DNA of 64,000 nt from Solwaraspora sp. WMMD1047 (GTDB taxonomy: Bacteria; Actinomycetota; Actinomycetes; Mycobacteriales; Micromonosporaceae), in NCBI RefSeq assembly GCF_029626155.1, contig NZ_JARUBL010000001.1:5622501-5686500 (forward strand), written 5' to 3'. The number at the start of each line of letters is the position of its first letter. Position 1 is the stretch's first letter. A program made the position numbers and the translations under genes. The notes below the pieces were generated by a model that saw only the letters and a list, made by a program, of their open reading frames with translations, was not told the origin of the DNA and did no database searches. Shown here one piece after another: positions 8,951 to 18,358 of the stretch.

Positions 8951-10165
8951 TCACCTCCGTCCCCCGTCGGCGTCGGTGGCGGCGGGCCGGGCCGGGCGGC
9001 CCTCGATCATGAGCGCGGTGGCGGCGACGGCGATAACGGCGGCCGCGACCAGGGGCAGGTCCCCCGGCTGGCGGTGGTCGATCACCAACCCGCCCAGGGT
9101 CGCCCCGGCGCCGATCCCGAGATTGAGCACGGTGATTCCGATCGCTCCGGAGGCGGCCTCCCGGCCCGGGGCGGCGATCCGCAGCAGGTGGGTCTGCAGG
9201 ACCGGCGGCAGCAGGCCGATGAGCAGACCCCAGCCCGCGATCACCACCACCGCCACGACCAGCTGACGGTCGAGCACCAGCAGGGAGGCGGCGCTGGCGG
9301 CGAAGGCGGTGCTGACCCAGCCCAGCGCCTGTCGTGGATAACGGTCGGACAGCAGTCCGGCCCCGGCGGTGCCAGCCACTCCGGCGGCTCCGAAGACGAA
9401 CAGCAGGGTGGCCGCGGTGACGCTGTCGTACCCCCCGAAGAGTTCGAGCAGCGGCGCGATGTAGGTGTAGAGCAGGAAGTGGCCGGTGAGGACCAGACCG
9501 GCTGCCACCGCGACGCGGAGTACGGCCCGCACGCCCGGGTCCCGGCCGGCCCGCGCGCCGACCGGCCGCGGGGGGTCCGGCAGCGGCAGGGTACGCAGCA
9601 CGAGAGCGGCCAGGGCGAGCAACGCCGCCAGCGTCGCGAAGCTGACCCGCCAGCCGAGTACGGCGCCGGCCGCGGCGCCGAGCGGGATGCCGACGATGCT
9701 GGCGAGGGCGGGGCCGGCGAGTACCACCGAGACCGCGCGGCCGACCCGGGCGGGCGGGACGAGGGTGGCCACGATCGGTACCAGCAGGGACCAGAAGAGA
9801 CCGTGTGTGGCCGCGCCGATGATGCGGCTGAGCAGCGTCCACCCGTACGAGGGGGCGAGTGCGGTGCCGGTGGTCGCCAGGGCGAACAGCAGCAGCAGGA
9901 CGGGCACCAGGCGGCGGCGCGGGATCCGAGCGGCGAGTCGGGTGAGCGGGATGCTGGCGACGGCGACGGTCAGGGCCCAGGCGCCGACCAGCCGGCCCGC
10001 GGTCGACTGGGCGACGTCGAGGTCGGCGCTGAGTTGCAGCAACAGGCTGGCGGGCAGCAGTTCGGTGGTCACGGTGGCGAAGGCCGCGCCGGACAGGAGA
10101 AGCAGGGTCCGCCAGGGCAGCCCGGGCGCCCGGTCGACGTGGGTCCCGGTGGGTTGAGTGGTCAT
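8951..10165 (-). CDS. Major facilitator superfamily exporter (DHA1-like)
   Basis: A 404-residue protein with about 12 hydrophobic segments and a basic cytoplasmic loop (LTRLAARIPRRRLVP) between helices 2 and 3, as in the Cmr/Cmx and AraJ-like drug or sugar efflux families. It is transcribed divergently from a MerR-family regulator that starts 50 bp away, which suggests that the regulator controls it in response to an effluxed compound. No Shine-Dalgarno sequence precedes the ATG at 10165, and a -10-like element lies 8 nt upstream, so the message may be leaderless. The substrate is unknown. Confidence 0.88.
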   Translation of the reverse strand: MTTQPTGTHVDRAPGLPWRTLLLLSGAAFATVTTELLPASLLLQLSADLDVAQSTAGRLVGAWALTVAVASIPLTRLAARIPRRRLVPVLLLLFALATTGTALAPSYGWTLLSRIIGAATHGLFWSLLVPIVATLVPPARVGRAVSVVLAGPALASIVGIPLGAAAGAVLGWRVSFATLAALLALAALVLRTLPLPDPPRPVGARAGRDPGVRAVLRVAVAAGLVLTGHFLLYTYIAPLLELFGGYDSVTAATLLFVFGAAGVAGTAGAGLLSDRYPRQALGWVSTAFAASAASLLVLDRQLVVAVVVIAGWGLLIGLLPPVLQTHLLRIAAPGREAASGAIGITVLNLGIGAGATLGGLVIDHRQPGDLPLVAAAVIAVAATALMIEGRPARPAATDADGGRR

Positions 10166-10172
10166 GGCTGGG

Positions 10173-10204
10173 ACCGTAAAGTCTCACACCGATGGCAGAG
10201 TCAA
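10173..10204 (-). promoter_or_regulatory. MerR-type stretched promoter for the MFS gene
   Basis: On the minus strand TTGACT (10199-10204) and TTACGG (10174-10179) are 19 bp apart, or 20 bp if the -10 is read as TACGGT (10173-10178). A 19-20 bp spacer is the hallmark of promoters twisted into activity by MerR-family activators. The predicted start falls at or just before the ATG at 10165. Confidence 0.45.
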
Positions 10205-10214
10205 GGGAGCGACC

Positions 10215-10607
10215 GTGCGGATTGGTGAGCTGTCGCGGCGAACCGGGATCTCGATCCGGATGCTGCGCTACTACGAGGAACGGGGACTGCTGTCCCCGGA
10301 ACGCGCACCGAGCGGCTACCGGCATTACCGGGAGAGCGACCTGGCCCGGGCGTCGCTGGTGAGCAGCCTGATCAGATCAGGGCTGACGACTAAATTGATC
10401 ATCCCGCTGCTCCGCGACGACCAACTCGATCGGCCGGCGGTGGGCGGGCCGGAGAACGGGGACGACGAGCTGACTGCCCTGTTCACCGCAGAGCTCGCCC
10501 GGTTGGAGAGCCGAATCATGTGCATGACCGTGAGCAGGGACGCCGTCGCGCGGCACCTGCGAAGACTCCGCGGCGCACCCCTTGCCGCGGGTGGCGGGGG
10601 CTCATAA
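10215..10607 (+). CDS. MerR-family transcriptional regulator
   Basis: A protein of about 130 residues. The N-terminal winged helix-turn-helix is typical of MerR (VRIGELSRRTGISIRMLRYY, then SGYRHYRE), followed by a short coiled dimerisation helix and a C-terminus with one cysteine. The GTG at 10215 is chosen as start because AAGGGAGC lies about 5 nt before it and the family homology begins there; the frame is open further upstream. It is divergent from the MFS exporter, and a stretched promoter lies between the two, so local activation of that exporter is likely. The inducer is unknown. Confidence 0.88.
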   Translation: MRIGELSRRTGISIRMLRYYEERGLLSPERAPSGYRHYRESDLARASLVSSLIRSGLTTKLIIPLLRDDQLDRPAVGGPENGDDELTALFTAELARLESRIMCMTVSRDAVARHLRRLRGAPLAAGGGGS

Positions 10608-10666
10608 CCTTGGCGGGCGTTCGACGTTCGACGGGGGAGCTGAGCCGTGCGGATTGACCCAGGCGC

Positions 10667-11317
10667 GTGCCGACCGATCTGACCGACGCCGTACGCGCCG
10701 CCCAGGACGGCGACGAGGAGGCGTTCCGGTTCCTGTACCGCACCCTGCAACCCGGGCTGCTGCGGTATCTGACCGCGTTGGTGGACGCCGACGCGGAGGA
10801 TGTCGCCTCGGAGGCGTGGTTGCAGGTGACCCGCGACCTGCACACCTTCGACGGCGGCCCCAGCTTCCGGGCCTGGGTGGCCACCATCGCCCGCAACCGG
10901 GCCATGGACCACCTGCGCCGGCAGCGACGGCGGCCGGCGCTGCCGGTGCCGTCGTACGCGCTGGCCGAGCTGCCCGCCGACGAGGACACCGCGGAGCGGG
11001 CCGGCGAGGTGATCGGCACCGGGACGGCGATCGCGTTCATCGCCCGGCTGCCCCGCCAGGAGGCCGAGGCGGTGCTGCTGCGTATTGTCATCGGTCTCGA
11101 TGCCGAGGGGGCGGCACGGGTGCTGGGCAAGCGGGCGGGGGCGGTCCGCACCGCCGCGCATCGAGGGCTGCGACGGCTGGCCAAGATTCTGGAGCAGGAT
11201 GGGTTCCGCGCGCCGGTCGAGCCGCCGGTCACCCGGCGGATTCCCGAACCGCGAGCTGAGGGTGGGACGTCCCAGACCCCCGAGGCGGAGGGGATGACGT
11301 GGGGAGGGATGACATGA
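10667..11317 (+). CDS. ECF-subfamily RNA polymerase sigma factor
   Basis: A 216-residue sigma factor starting at GTG. Region 2 (about 8-85) includes DAEDVASEAWLQV and the -10-recognition stretch FRAWVATIARNRAMDHLRR. A region 4 helix-turn-helix (about 125-180) contains LPRQEAEAVLLRIVIGLD and GAVRTAAHRGLRRLAK. A C-terminal tail of about 35 residues follows. Its stop overlaps the start of the next gene as ATGA, so the membrane protein encoded there is a candidate partner or anti-sigma factor. The region 4 spacing is normal for ECF factors. Regulated genes are unknown. Confidence 0.9.
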   Translation: MPTDLTDAVRAAQDGDEEAFRFLYRTLQPGLLRYLTALVDADAEDVASEAWLQVTRDLHTFDGGPSFRAWVATIARNRAMDHLRRQRRRPALPVPSYALAELPADEDTAERAGEVIGTGTAIAFIARLPRQEAEAVLLRIVIGLDAEGAARVLGKRAGAVRTAAHRGLRRLAKILEQDGFRAPVEPPVTRRIPEPRAEGGTSQTPEAEGMTWGGMT

Positions 11318-12120
11318 GCTTCGGCCGGCACCGCCGGGGGGACGGCGACGGGCGCGACCCGTTGGTGGCCGTGTTCGCCGAGGCGCCCGAGACCGACGGT
11401 GCGGTCTGGGAGTTGCTGGCCGCCGCGACCGCGCCGCCGCGCCGCCGGGAGCTCGCCGGTGAGGACGCCGCCGTGGCGGCCTTCCGGGCGGCCCGGGACC
11501 GGTCGGTGCCGGTCTTGCCGGTCGCGCCGGTGCGGCTCGGCCGCCTCCGCCGGTTGACGGCCAGCGCGACGACCTGGGTCGCGGTGCTGACCGCGGCGGC
11601 GGCCACCGCGGGCGCCGCCGTGGCCGCGAGTACGCAGGGCGGGGAGCCGGTAACCCGGCCGCCGATCGTCGCCACCACCCCGCCGCCGAGCCCCACTCCT
11701 GCCGCCCCCGCGCCGACCCGGCCGGTCCAGTCCCGGCCTGCCCCGGCACCCCCCGCTCCGACGACCCCCGAGGTCGACGACGACTCGGACCTCGGCCCGT
11801 TCAGCCGGCGCCTGCACATCGGACTCTGCCGGCTCTACCTGATCAAGGACGCCGACGCCCGGCGCCGGTACCTGGATCACCCGTCGATGCGGCGGGTGAT
11901 CGAGGCCGCCGGGGATCGCAGCAAGGTGACCGGCTACTGCCTCCGGCTGGTCGGGCCGCCGCCGACGCTTCCGCCGGGCGGCCTCCCCGGGCCCCCGCCG
12001 TTCGTCCCGCCGGGCCGGAATCCGTTCGGCCAGCCGGGCATCGGTCCGAATGCGAACGGCGCGGGCAACAACGCGGCGAACGGGGCCGGCAACCGCGCCG
12101 CGAACGGGTCAGCTCGATGA
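11314..12120 (+). CDS. Single-pass membrane protein downstream of the ECF sigma factor (possible anti-sigma role)
   Basis: A protein of about 268 residues. The ATG at 11314 is preferred: it sits behind GGGAGGGATGAC and overlaps the sigma-factor stop. The N-terminal cytoplasmic part is charged (about 1-85), one transmembrane segment follows (about 88-112), then a Pro/Thr/Ala-rich linker and an outer domain with two cysteines (in GLCRLYL and TGYCLRL), ending in a Pro-rich and Asn/Gly/Ala-rich tail. Position and topology suit an anti-sigma factor, but no zinc-binding HxxxCxxC motif is present. Its 3' end overlaps the convergent NUDIX gene by 12 bp. Confidence 0.65.
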   Translation: MSFGRHRRGDGDGRDPLVAVFAEAPETDGAVWELLAAATAPPRRRELAGEDAAVAAFRAARDRSVPVLPVAPVRLGRLRRLTASATTWVAVLTAAAATAGAAVAASTQGGEPVTRPPIVATTPPPSPTPAAPAPTRPVQSRPAPAPPAPTTPEVDDDSDLGPFSRRLHIGLCRLYLIKDADARRRYLDHPSMRRVIEAAGDRSKVTGYCLRLVGPPPTLPPGGLPGPPPFVPPGRNPFGQPGIGPNANGAGNNAANGAGNRAANGSAR

Positions 12121-12717
12121 CCCGGTGGTGAGCAGGCCGCCGGTCAGGGTGTGCAGCAGGGCCAGGCTGGACGGGCAGCACGCGACCCGACCCTCGTGCA
12201 CCAGCCGGGCCAGGTGCGGTACGGCCACCCAGTAGAGCTGGTCGGCCTCGTCGGCGTCCTGCGGCGGCCCGACGCACTCCACCGCCCGCGCGTACGCCAG
12301 GTGGAACTGCTGGTCGGTGAGGCCGTTCGAGGCGTTGACGGTGGCGAAGACCCGCGGTTCGTCGACCCGCCAGCCGGTCTCCTCCAGCACCTCCCGGGCG
12401 GCGGCCTCGACCGGCGTCTCGCCGGGCTCGATCCCGCCGGCGGGCACCTCGAAGCCGGTGGTGTCGGTGATGAACCGGTGCCGGTAGAGCAGCAGCACCC
12501 CGTGCTCCGGGTGGTGCACGACGACGAAGACCGAGTGGTGCGGCAACCGGATGACGTGATGCTGGTACGCCTCGGCGGTCGGCGGCTCCACGTCGACCAG
12601 GTTCAGCGACACCCACCGGCTCTCGTAGATCGGCCGGCTGCCCCGGATCTGCCACCGCGCGCAGTCCGGGGCGTCGGCCTGCCAGGTGTCCGGGTGGTAG
12701 TGCGCGATCGTCGACAT
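12109..12717 (-). CDS. NUDIX hydrolase (ADP-ribose pyrophosphatase-like)
   Basis: A 202-residue protein with the NUDIX fold. The NUDIX box is at about residues 103-125: GGIEPGETPVEAAAREV followed by LEETGW, with the metal-binding glutamates in REVLEE. The region upstream (YRHRFITDTTGFEVPAG) resembles the ADP-ribose diphosphatase subfamily that hydrolyses nucleoside diphosphate-linked compounds. It lies 20 bp downstream of glyS on the same strand and is probably co-transcribed. The exact substrate cannot be told from the sequence. Confidence 0.88.
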   Translation of the reverse strand: MSTIAHYHPDTWQADAPDCARWQIRGSRPIYESRWVSLNLVDVEPPTAEAYQHHVIRLPHHSVFVVVHHPEHGVLLLYRHRFITDTTGFEVPAGGIEPGETPVEAAAREVLEETGWRVDEPRVFATVNASNGLTDQQFHLAYARAVECVGPPQDADEADQLYWVAVPHLARLVHEGRVACCPSSLALLHTLTGGLLTTGSSS

Positions 12718-12737
12718 GCGACCTGCCGGGTCGCCGG

Positions 12738-14117
<1,380 letters not shown>

Positions 14118-14141
14118 TGGTTTCCTCCTACGCCGACTGGC

Positions 14142-14174
14142 GGTCGGCGGGATCAACAGGTCGGCGGGATCAAC
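14142..14174. repeat. Two-copy tandem repeat upstream of glyS
   Basis: GGTCGGCGGGATCAAC occurs at 14142-14157 and again at 14159-14174 (17-bp period), directly before the glyS ribosome binding site. On the minus strand each copy contributes a TTGATC. It may be a tandem duplication or a binding site pair. Confidence 0.6.
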
Positions 14175-14250
14175 GGTACGGTCATCGCTGGTCTGAGCCC
14201 ACCGAGATTACCCGGCTCGCCGGTCGGCGCGTCCCGCCACCCCCACCGGG

Positions 14251-14874
14251 TCAGCTCACCCGGCACACCTTCAGCGAGGCGTCCTGGCTGTCCTGGGCCA
14301 GCTCCGCCCGCAGGCTGTCCCGGCCGCCGCCGGCGTAGCTGACATCGACCGGGACGACCAGTTCGATGCCGAAGGTCGCCTCGCCGACCTGGTACGAGTC
14401 GATCTCCGGCTCGGCGCTGATCCGCCGTTCGAACTCGGCCCGGGTCTCCTGCTCGCGCGCCTCGTCGCAGAGCAGCGAGTACGCCTCCCCGTACTGGCCC
14501 TCGCGGACCGCCTCGAAGTAGTCGCCGACCACCACCTGCGCCTGCTCGCTGATCGCCTCCGAACCGGAGATGGCGAATCCGACCAGGGCGACCGATCCGC
14601 CGCCGCAGCAGAGCAGGACGGCCAGCGCGGCGACGCCCAGTCCGAGCCAGAGCCGGGCCGTGCGCCCCTCCGAGGGCGGCGCCGGAAACGGCGGCCGCAC
14701 GCCGGGTCCGCGCGGCGGTTCCGGCGGTCCGGGGTACGCCGCGGGCAGGTTGGGGTACGCCGCGGGCGGGCCGGGGTATGCCGGTAGGCCGGGAGCTGGC
14801 GCGGACGGGCCGGGATCTGAAGTCGGCGGGCCGGGATACGGCGCGGGTGGGCCGGCCGGTCCGGGAGCGGTCAT
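14251..14874 (-). CDS. Proline-rich single-pass membrane protein with a small extracytoplasmic domain (DUF4878-like)
   Basis: A 207-residue protein. A cytoplasmic Pro/Gly/Ala/Tyr-rich region with repeats such as AYPGPP fills residues 1-70. One transmembrane helix follows (about 75-100, with a CCGGG stretch), then an extracytoplasmic alpha/beta domain (about 105-207) containing YFEAVREGQYGEAYSLLCDEAR and a C-terminal cysteine that could pair with it. This resembles DUF4878/NTF2-like lipoprotein or membrane proteins of actinobacteria. TACCCT lies 7 nt before the ATG at 14874 and no ribosome binding site is seen, so the message may be leaderless. Function is unknown. Confidence 0.7.
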   Translation of the reverse strand: MTAPGPAGPPAPYPGPPTSDPGPSAPAPGLPAYPGPPAAYPNLPAAYPGPPEPPRGPGVRPPFPAPPSEGRTARLWLGLGVAALAVLLCCGGGSVALVGFAISGSEAISEQAQVVVGDYFEAVREGQYGEAYSLLCDEAREQETRAEFERRISAEPEIDSYQVGEATFGIELVVPVDVSYAGGGRDSLRAELAQDSQDASLKVCRVS

Positions 14875-14899
14875 GAGGGCAAGGGTAGTGCCCGCCGGC

Positions 14900-15241
14900 T
14901 CACCGGCCCGGCCCAGCGGCCCGATCGCTGCCGAGGACCCGGATCGGGCCGTCCGGCCCCAGTTCGGCGAGCGGTTCGTAGGCCGACGGTTCGTCCAGCG
15001 ACTCGGCCAGCAGCGGGATGGCCGCCACCTTCACCTCGAACGCGCCGAGCGCCCGCCGGTAGGTGCCGACCGACTCCCACTCGGTCACCAGCGACCACTG
15101 CCGGGGGTCGTCCAGTGCCCGCAGTAGCTGGCCCCGGCGGAAGCCGGGGCGGGCGCCGAGGGCGGCGAGTGCGGCGTGGGCGCGTTCGGTGAACGCCGCG
15201 GCGGCCTCCTCCTCGATCACGAACCGGTTGGTGACCAGCAC
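14900..15241 (-). CDS. Antibiotic biosynthesis monooxygenase (ABM) domain protein
   Basis: A 113-residue protein of the ferredoxin-like dimeric alpha/beta barrel type. It opens with LVTNRFVIEEEAAAAFTERA and continues with RPGFRRGQLLRALDDPRQW and TEWESVGTYRRAL, the usual ABM strand-helix pattern. The GTG at 15241 has GAGGGAGG about 8 nt upstream. Family members include heme-degrading enzymes and cofactor-free oxygenases; none of those roles can be assigned here. It ends 25 bp before the DUF4878-like gene on the same strand and is divergent from the small membrane protein at 15292. Confidence 0.8.
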   Translation of the reverse strand: MLVTNRFVIEEEAAAAFTERAHAALAALGARPGFRRGQLLRALDDPRQWSLVTEWESVGTYRRALGAFEVKVAAIPLLAESLDEPSAYEPLAELGPDGPIRVLGSDRAAGPGR

Positions 15242-15291
15242 CGGCGGCCTCCCTCGCTGGGTCGGTCGGACTCCCTCGTAGAGTCCGTGTG

Positions 15292-15549
15292 ATGGAGCCT
15301 ACGCAGAGCCCCCTGCTGGTCCGGTTGGCCCGGGCCAACCCGACCGGGGTGTTCCTGGCCGCCCTGGTCGTCGTGCTGGCCGGCCTCTTCGCGCCGGGGA
15401 TCATCGGCGGGGCGCTGCTGCTGGCGCTGGCGGTCGGCCTCGGGGCGCTGCTGGTGACCACCTGGCCGGTGCAGACGCCGATCACCCGGGCGGTGCGGCT
15501 GGTGCTGTTGGGGCTGCTGGTCGCGGTCGCGTTGATCAAGATTCTCTGA
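15292..15549 (+). CDS. Small two-to-three-pass membrane protein (DUF6703-like)
   Basis: A protein of 85-86 residues with a short basic head (LLVRLARANP) and two or three closely packed hydrophobic segments filling the rest (about 16-85). The pattern RLARANPTGVFLAALVVVLAG resembles the actinobacterial DUF6703 family as I remember it. A GTG at 15289 directly precedes the ATG at 15292, so either could be the start. No function is known. It lies 62 bp upstream of znuA, with a Zur box in between, so it is probably not part of the zinc operon. Confidence 0.7.
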   Translation: MEPTQSPLLVRLARANPTGVFLAALVVVLAGLFAPGIIGGALLLALAVGLGALLVTTWPVQTPITRAVRLVLLGLLVAVALIKIL

Positions 15550-15575
15550 GCCGTACCCATGCACTCATGCACTTT

Positions 15576-15596
15576 TGACAATCATTCTCATTGTCG
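15576..15596 (+). promoter_or_regulatory. Zur box upstream of znuA
   Basis: TGACAATCATTCTCATTGTC contains a perfect inverted repeat GACAAT / ATTGTC around CATTCTC (15577-15595), close to the actinobacterial Zur operator (TGAnAATGATTnTCA type). TTGACA at 15575-15580 overlaps it and may be a -35 element, so zinc-loaded Zur would block transcription. The cognate regulator is encoded 3 kb downstream. Confidence 0.75.
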
Positions 15597-15611
15597 CGGA
15601 GAGTGGGTGGC

Positions 15612-16586
15612 ATGGTGATCCGCTCCGCTCCCCGTACCCTGGCCGCCACCGCCGCCGCCCTGCTCGCCCTGACCGGCGTCGCCGCGTGCGGCGAGGACGG
15701 TGCGGCCGGCGCCGATCCCGACCGGATCGACGTGGTGGCCGCCTTCTACCCGCTGCAGTACCTCGCCGAACGGGTCGGCGGCGACGGCGTCAACGTGACG
15801 AACCTGGCCAAGCCCGGCGCGGAGCCGCACGACCTGGAGCTGAACCCCGGCCAGGTCGGCGAGGTGACCGAGGCCGAGCTGATCGTCTATCTCAAGGGCT
15901 TCCAGCCGGCGGTCGACGAGGCGATCGAGCAGTCCGGCGGGGACCGCTCCTTCGACGTGGCCGGCGTGCAACCGCTGCTGGACGCCAGCGCCGGCGGCCA
16001 CAGCCACGACGAAGAAGAGGGCCACGAGGGCGAGGAAGAGGAGGAGCACGCCGAGGAGGAGACCGGCGGCAAGGACCCGCACGTCTGGCTCGACCCGACC
16101 CGGCTGGCCACCATCGGCGACCAGCTCGCCCAGCGACTCGGCCAGGCCGACCCGGACCGGGCCGCCGACTACACCGCCCGGGCCGCCACGCTCCGCACCG
16201 AGCTGGAGACCCTGGACCAGGAGTACGCCACCGGGCTGGCCAACTGCCAGCGCCGCGAGATCGTCGTCAGCCACACCGCCTTCGGCTACCTGGCCGAGCG
16301 CTACCAGCTCGAACAGGTCGGCATCACCGGGCTGACCCCGGAGGACGAGCCGTCCCCGCAGCGGCTCGCCGAGGTGGCCGAGGAGGCCCGCGAACACGGC
16401 GCCACCACCATCTTCTTCGAGACCCTGGTCAGCCCGAAGGTCGCCGAGACCATCGCCCGCGAGGTCGGCGCCGAGACCGCGGTGCTCGATCCCATCGAAG
16501 GGCTGCAACCCGGCAGCGAGGACGACTACCTTGCGATCATGCGAACCAACCTGACCACCCTCAAGTCGGCGCTGAGCTGCCCGTGA
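15612..16586 (+). CDS. znuA: Zinc ABC transporter substrate-binding lipoprotein
   Basis: A protein of about 324 residues. A lipoprotein signal peptide ends in a VAAC lipobox (C26), so the protein is anchored outside the membrane. The cluster A-I fold is recognised by DVVAAFYPLQYLAERVGG, PGAEPHDLELNP and HVWLDP, and conserved histidines in these regions bind Zn(II). A His/Asp/Glu-rich loop (about residues 130-155: HSHDEEEGHEGEEEEEHAEE), typical of zinc rather than manganese binding, lies between. It feeds the ZnuCB transporter encoded directly downstream with a GTGA overlap. A Zur box precedes it, so expression under zinc starvation is expected. The GTG at 15615 is an alternative start. Confidence 0.94.
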   Translation: MVIRSAPRTLAATAAALLALTGVAACGEDGAAGADPDRIDVVAAFYPLQYLAERVGGDGVNVTNLAKPGAEPHDLELNPGQVGEVTEAELIVYLKGFQPAVDEAIEQSGGDRSFDVAGVQPLLDASAGGHSHDEEEGHEGEEEEEHAEEETGGKDPHVWLDPTRLATIGDQLAQRLGQADPDRAADYTARAATLRTELETLDQEYATGLANCQRREIVVSHTAFGYLAERYQLEQVGITGLTPEDEPSPQRLAEVAEEAREHGATTIFFETLVSPKVAETIAREVGAETAVLDPIEGLQPGSEDDYLAIMRTNLTTLKSALSCP

Positions 16587-17356
16587 CCGGAGCCACCGCC
16601 GAACCCGTCATCGCCGTCCGGCACGGGGTGGTCGCCTACGACGACCGCCCCGTGCTGCGGGACGTCTCGCTGACCGTCACCCCCGGCGAGGTGGTGGCGA
16701 TCCTGGGTGCCAACGGCTCCGGCAAGTCGACCCTGATCCGCGCCATCCTCGGGCTGGTTCCGCTGGCCGGCGGCACGGTCGACCTGTTCGGCGTGCCGCT
16801 GCGCCGGTTCCGCGACTGGCGCCGGATCGGCTACGTGCCGCAGCGGATGGGCGCCGGCAGCGGCGTACCGGCGACGGTGGCCGAGGTGGTCGGCTCCGGG
16901 CGGCTGGCCCGCCGCGGGGTGCTGCGCCCGGCCGGCGCCGCCGACCGGGCCGCGGTGACGCGCGCCCTGACCGCCGTCGGCCTCGCCGACCGGGCCGCCG
17001 ACCCGGTGGCCACCCTCTCCGGCGGCCAGCAGCAACGCACCCTGATCGCCCGCGCGCTGGCCGGCGAGCCGGAACTGCTCGTCCTCGACGAGCCCACCGC
17101 CGGGGTGGACGCCACCAGTCAGGCCGCGTTCACCGAGGCGCTCGCCGACTTCCTCGGCACCGGCGGGACGGCCCTGCTGGTCGCCCACGAACTCGGGCCG
17201 CTGGCCGCCCTGATCAGCCGCGCGGTGGTCGTACACCATGGGGAGATCGCCCACGACGGACCGGTTCCGGAGCCGGCCGGGCACCACGCGGAGCCCGGCC
17301 ACGACCACGTGCACCCGCACGGTCCGGACGAGCCAGCGGGATTGTGGGGCCGATGA
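16583..17356 (+). CDS. znuC: Zinc ABC transporter ATP-binding protein
   Basis: A protein of about 257 residues. It has Walker A GANGSGKST, Q-loop YVPQRMG, signature LSGGQQQR, Walker B LLVLDEPTAGVD and the switch histidine in VAHELG. The C-terminal tail is His-rich (HHAEPGHDHVHPHG), as often seen in zinc transporters. The GTG start at 16583 overlaps the znuA stop, and its own stop overlaps the znuB ATG, so the three genes form a tightly coupled operon. It energises Zn(II) import by ZnuB. Confidence 0.94.
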   Translation: MTGATAEPVIAVRHGVVAYDDRPVLRDVSLTVTPGEVVAILGANGSGKSTLIRAILGLVPLAGGTVDLFGVPLRRFRDWRRIGYVPQRMGAGSGVPATVAEVVGSGRLARRGVLRPAGAADRAAVTRALTAVGLADRAADPVATLSGGQQQRTLIARALAGEPELLVLDEPTAGVDATSQAAFTEALADFLGTGGTALLVAHELGPLAALISRAVVVHHGEIAHDGPVPEPAGHHAEPGHDHVHPHGPDEPAGLWGR

Positions 17357-18309
17357 GTCTCTTCCAGTACGACTTCATGATCCGGGCGCTGGTCGGCGCG
17401 CTGGTCATCGGGCTGGCCGCGCCGGCCCTCGGCATCTACCTGGTGCAACGGCGGCTCTCCCTGATCGGCGACGGGGTCGGACACGTGGCGCTCACCGGCG
17501 TCGGCGTCGGACTGCTGCTCAACCGCTCCCCCGTGATCGCCGCCGTGATCGTCGCGGCGGCCGGCGCGGTCGCCATCGAGCTGATCCGCGAGCGCGGCCG
17601 CACCTCCGGCGACGTGGCGCTGGCGCTGCTCTTCTACGGCGGCATCGCCGGTGGCGTGATGCTCGTCGGCCTCTCCGACAACAGCAGCAACGCCAACCTG
17701 ATGGCGTACCTGTTCGGGTCGCTGACCACGACGTCGCCGCAGGATCTGGTCACCATCGTGGTGCTCGGCGCGGTGGTGCTGGTCACCATGATCGCGCTCC
17801 GGCCGGCGCTCTTCGCGATCTGCCACGACGAGGAGTACGCCCGGGTCTCCGGGCTGCCGGTGCGGGCGCTGAACCTGCTGCTCGCGGTGACCACCGCGGT
17901 GACCGTGACGATCGCCATGCGGGCGGTCGGGCTGCTGCTGATCAGTGCCCTGATGGTGGTGCCGGTCGCCACCGCCCAGCAGCTCACCAAGGGCTTCGTG
18001 AGCACCATGGCGACGGCGATGGGGCTCGGGCTGCTGGCCGCCGGCTCCGGGGTCTGGCTGGCCGGCACCGCCGACACCGCGCTCGGCGCCACCATCGTCG
18101 TACTGGCGATCCTGTCGTTCCTGGTGGTCTCCGTGGCGACGGCGGTGTGGCGTTGGCTACGCCGCCGCCGGCTGGCGGCCCGGCCGGTGACCAGTGGTGC
18201 CGCCGCGCCGGCTGGGGCCGGTGGTGCGGCCATCGCCGGCGGTGCCGTTGGCCAGCCGCGGCCGGCGGCCGCCGAACTGGAACCGCCCGAGGTGGTCCTG
18301 GACCGCTGA
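17353..18309 (+). CDS. znuB: Zinc ABC transporter permease
   Basis: A protein of about 318 residues of the ABC-3 permease family with eight to nine transmembrane segments. Characteristic parts are LVQRRLSLIGDGVGHVALTG, the DEEYARVSGLPVRALN loop that contacts the ATPase, and VGLLLISALMVVPVATA. The ATG at 17353 overlaps the znuC stop. A C-terminal cytoplasmic tail of about 45 Ala/Gly/Pro-rich residues extends beyond the last helix and looks unstructured. Confidence 0.94.
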   Translation: MSLFQYDFMIRALVGALVIGLAAPALGIYLVQRRLSLIGDGVGHVALTGVGVGLLLNRSPVIAAVIVAAAGAVAIELIRERGRTSGDVALALLFYGGIAGGVMLVGLSDNSSNANLMAYLFGSLTTTSPQDLVTIVVLGAVVLVTMIALRPALFAICHDEEYARVSGLPVRALNLLLAVTTAVTVTIAMRAVGLLLISALMVVPVATAQQLTKGFVSTMATAMGLGLLAAGSGVWLAGTADTALGATIVVLAILSFLVVSVATAVWRWLRRRRLAARPVTSGAAAPAGAGGAAIAGGAVGQPRPAAAELEPPEVVLDR

Positions 18310-18358
18310 GTCCGATCCGGCCCGACGGCGACCTGGCGGTATTGGTTACCGTTGCAGG

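Noticed and set aside
15591-15611. TTG at 15591 as znuA start
   Set aside because: It lies inside the Zur box; the signal peptide fits a start at 15612 or 15615.
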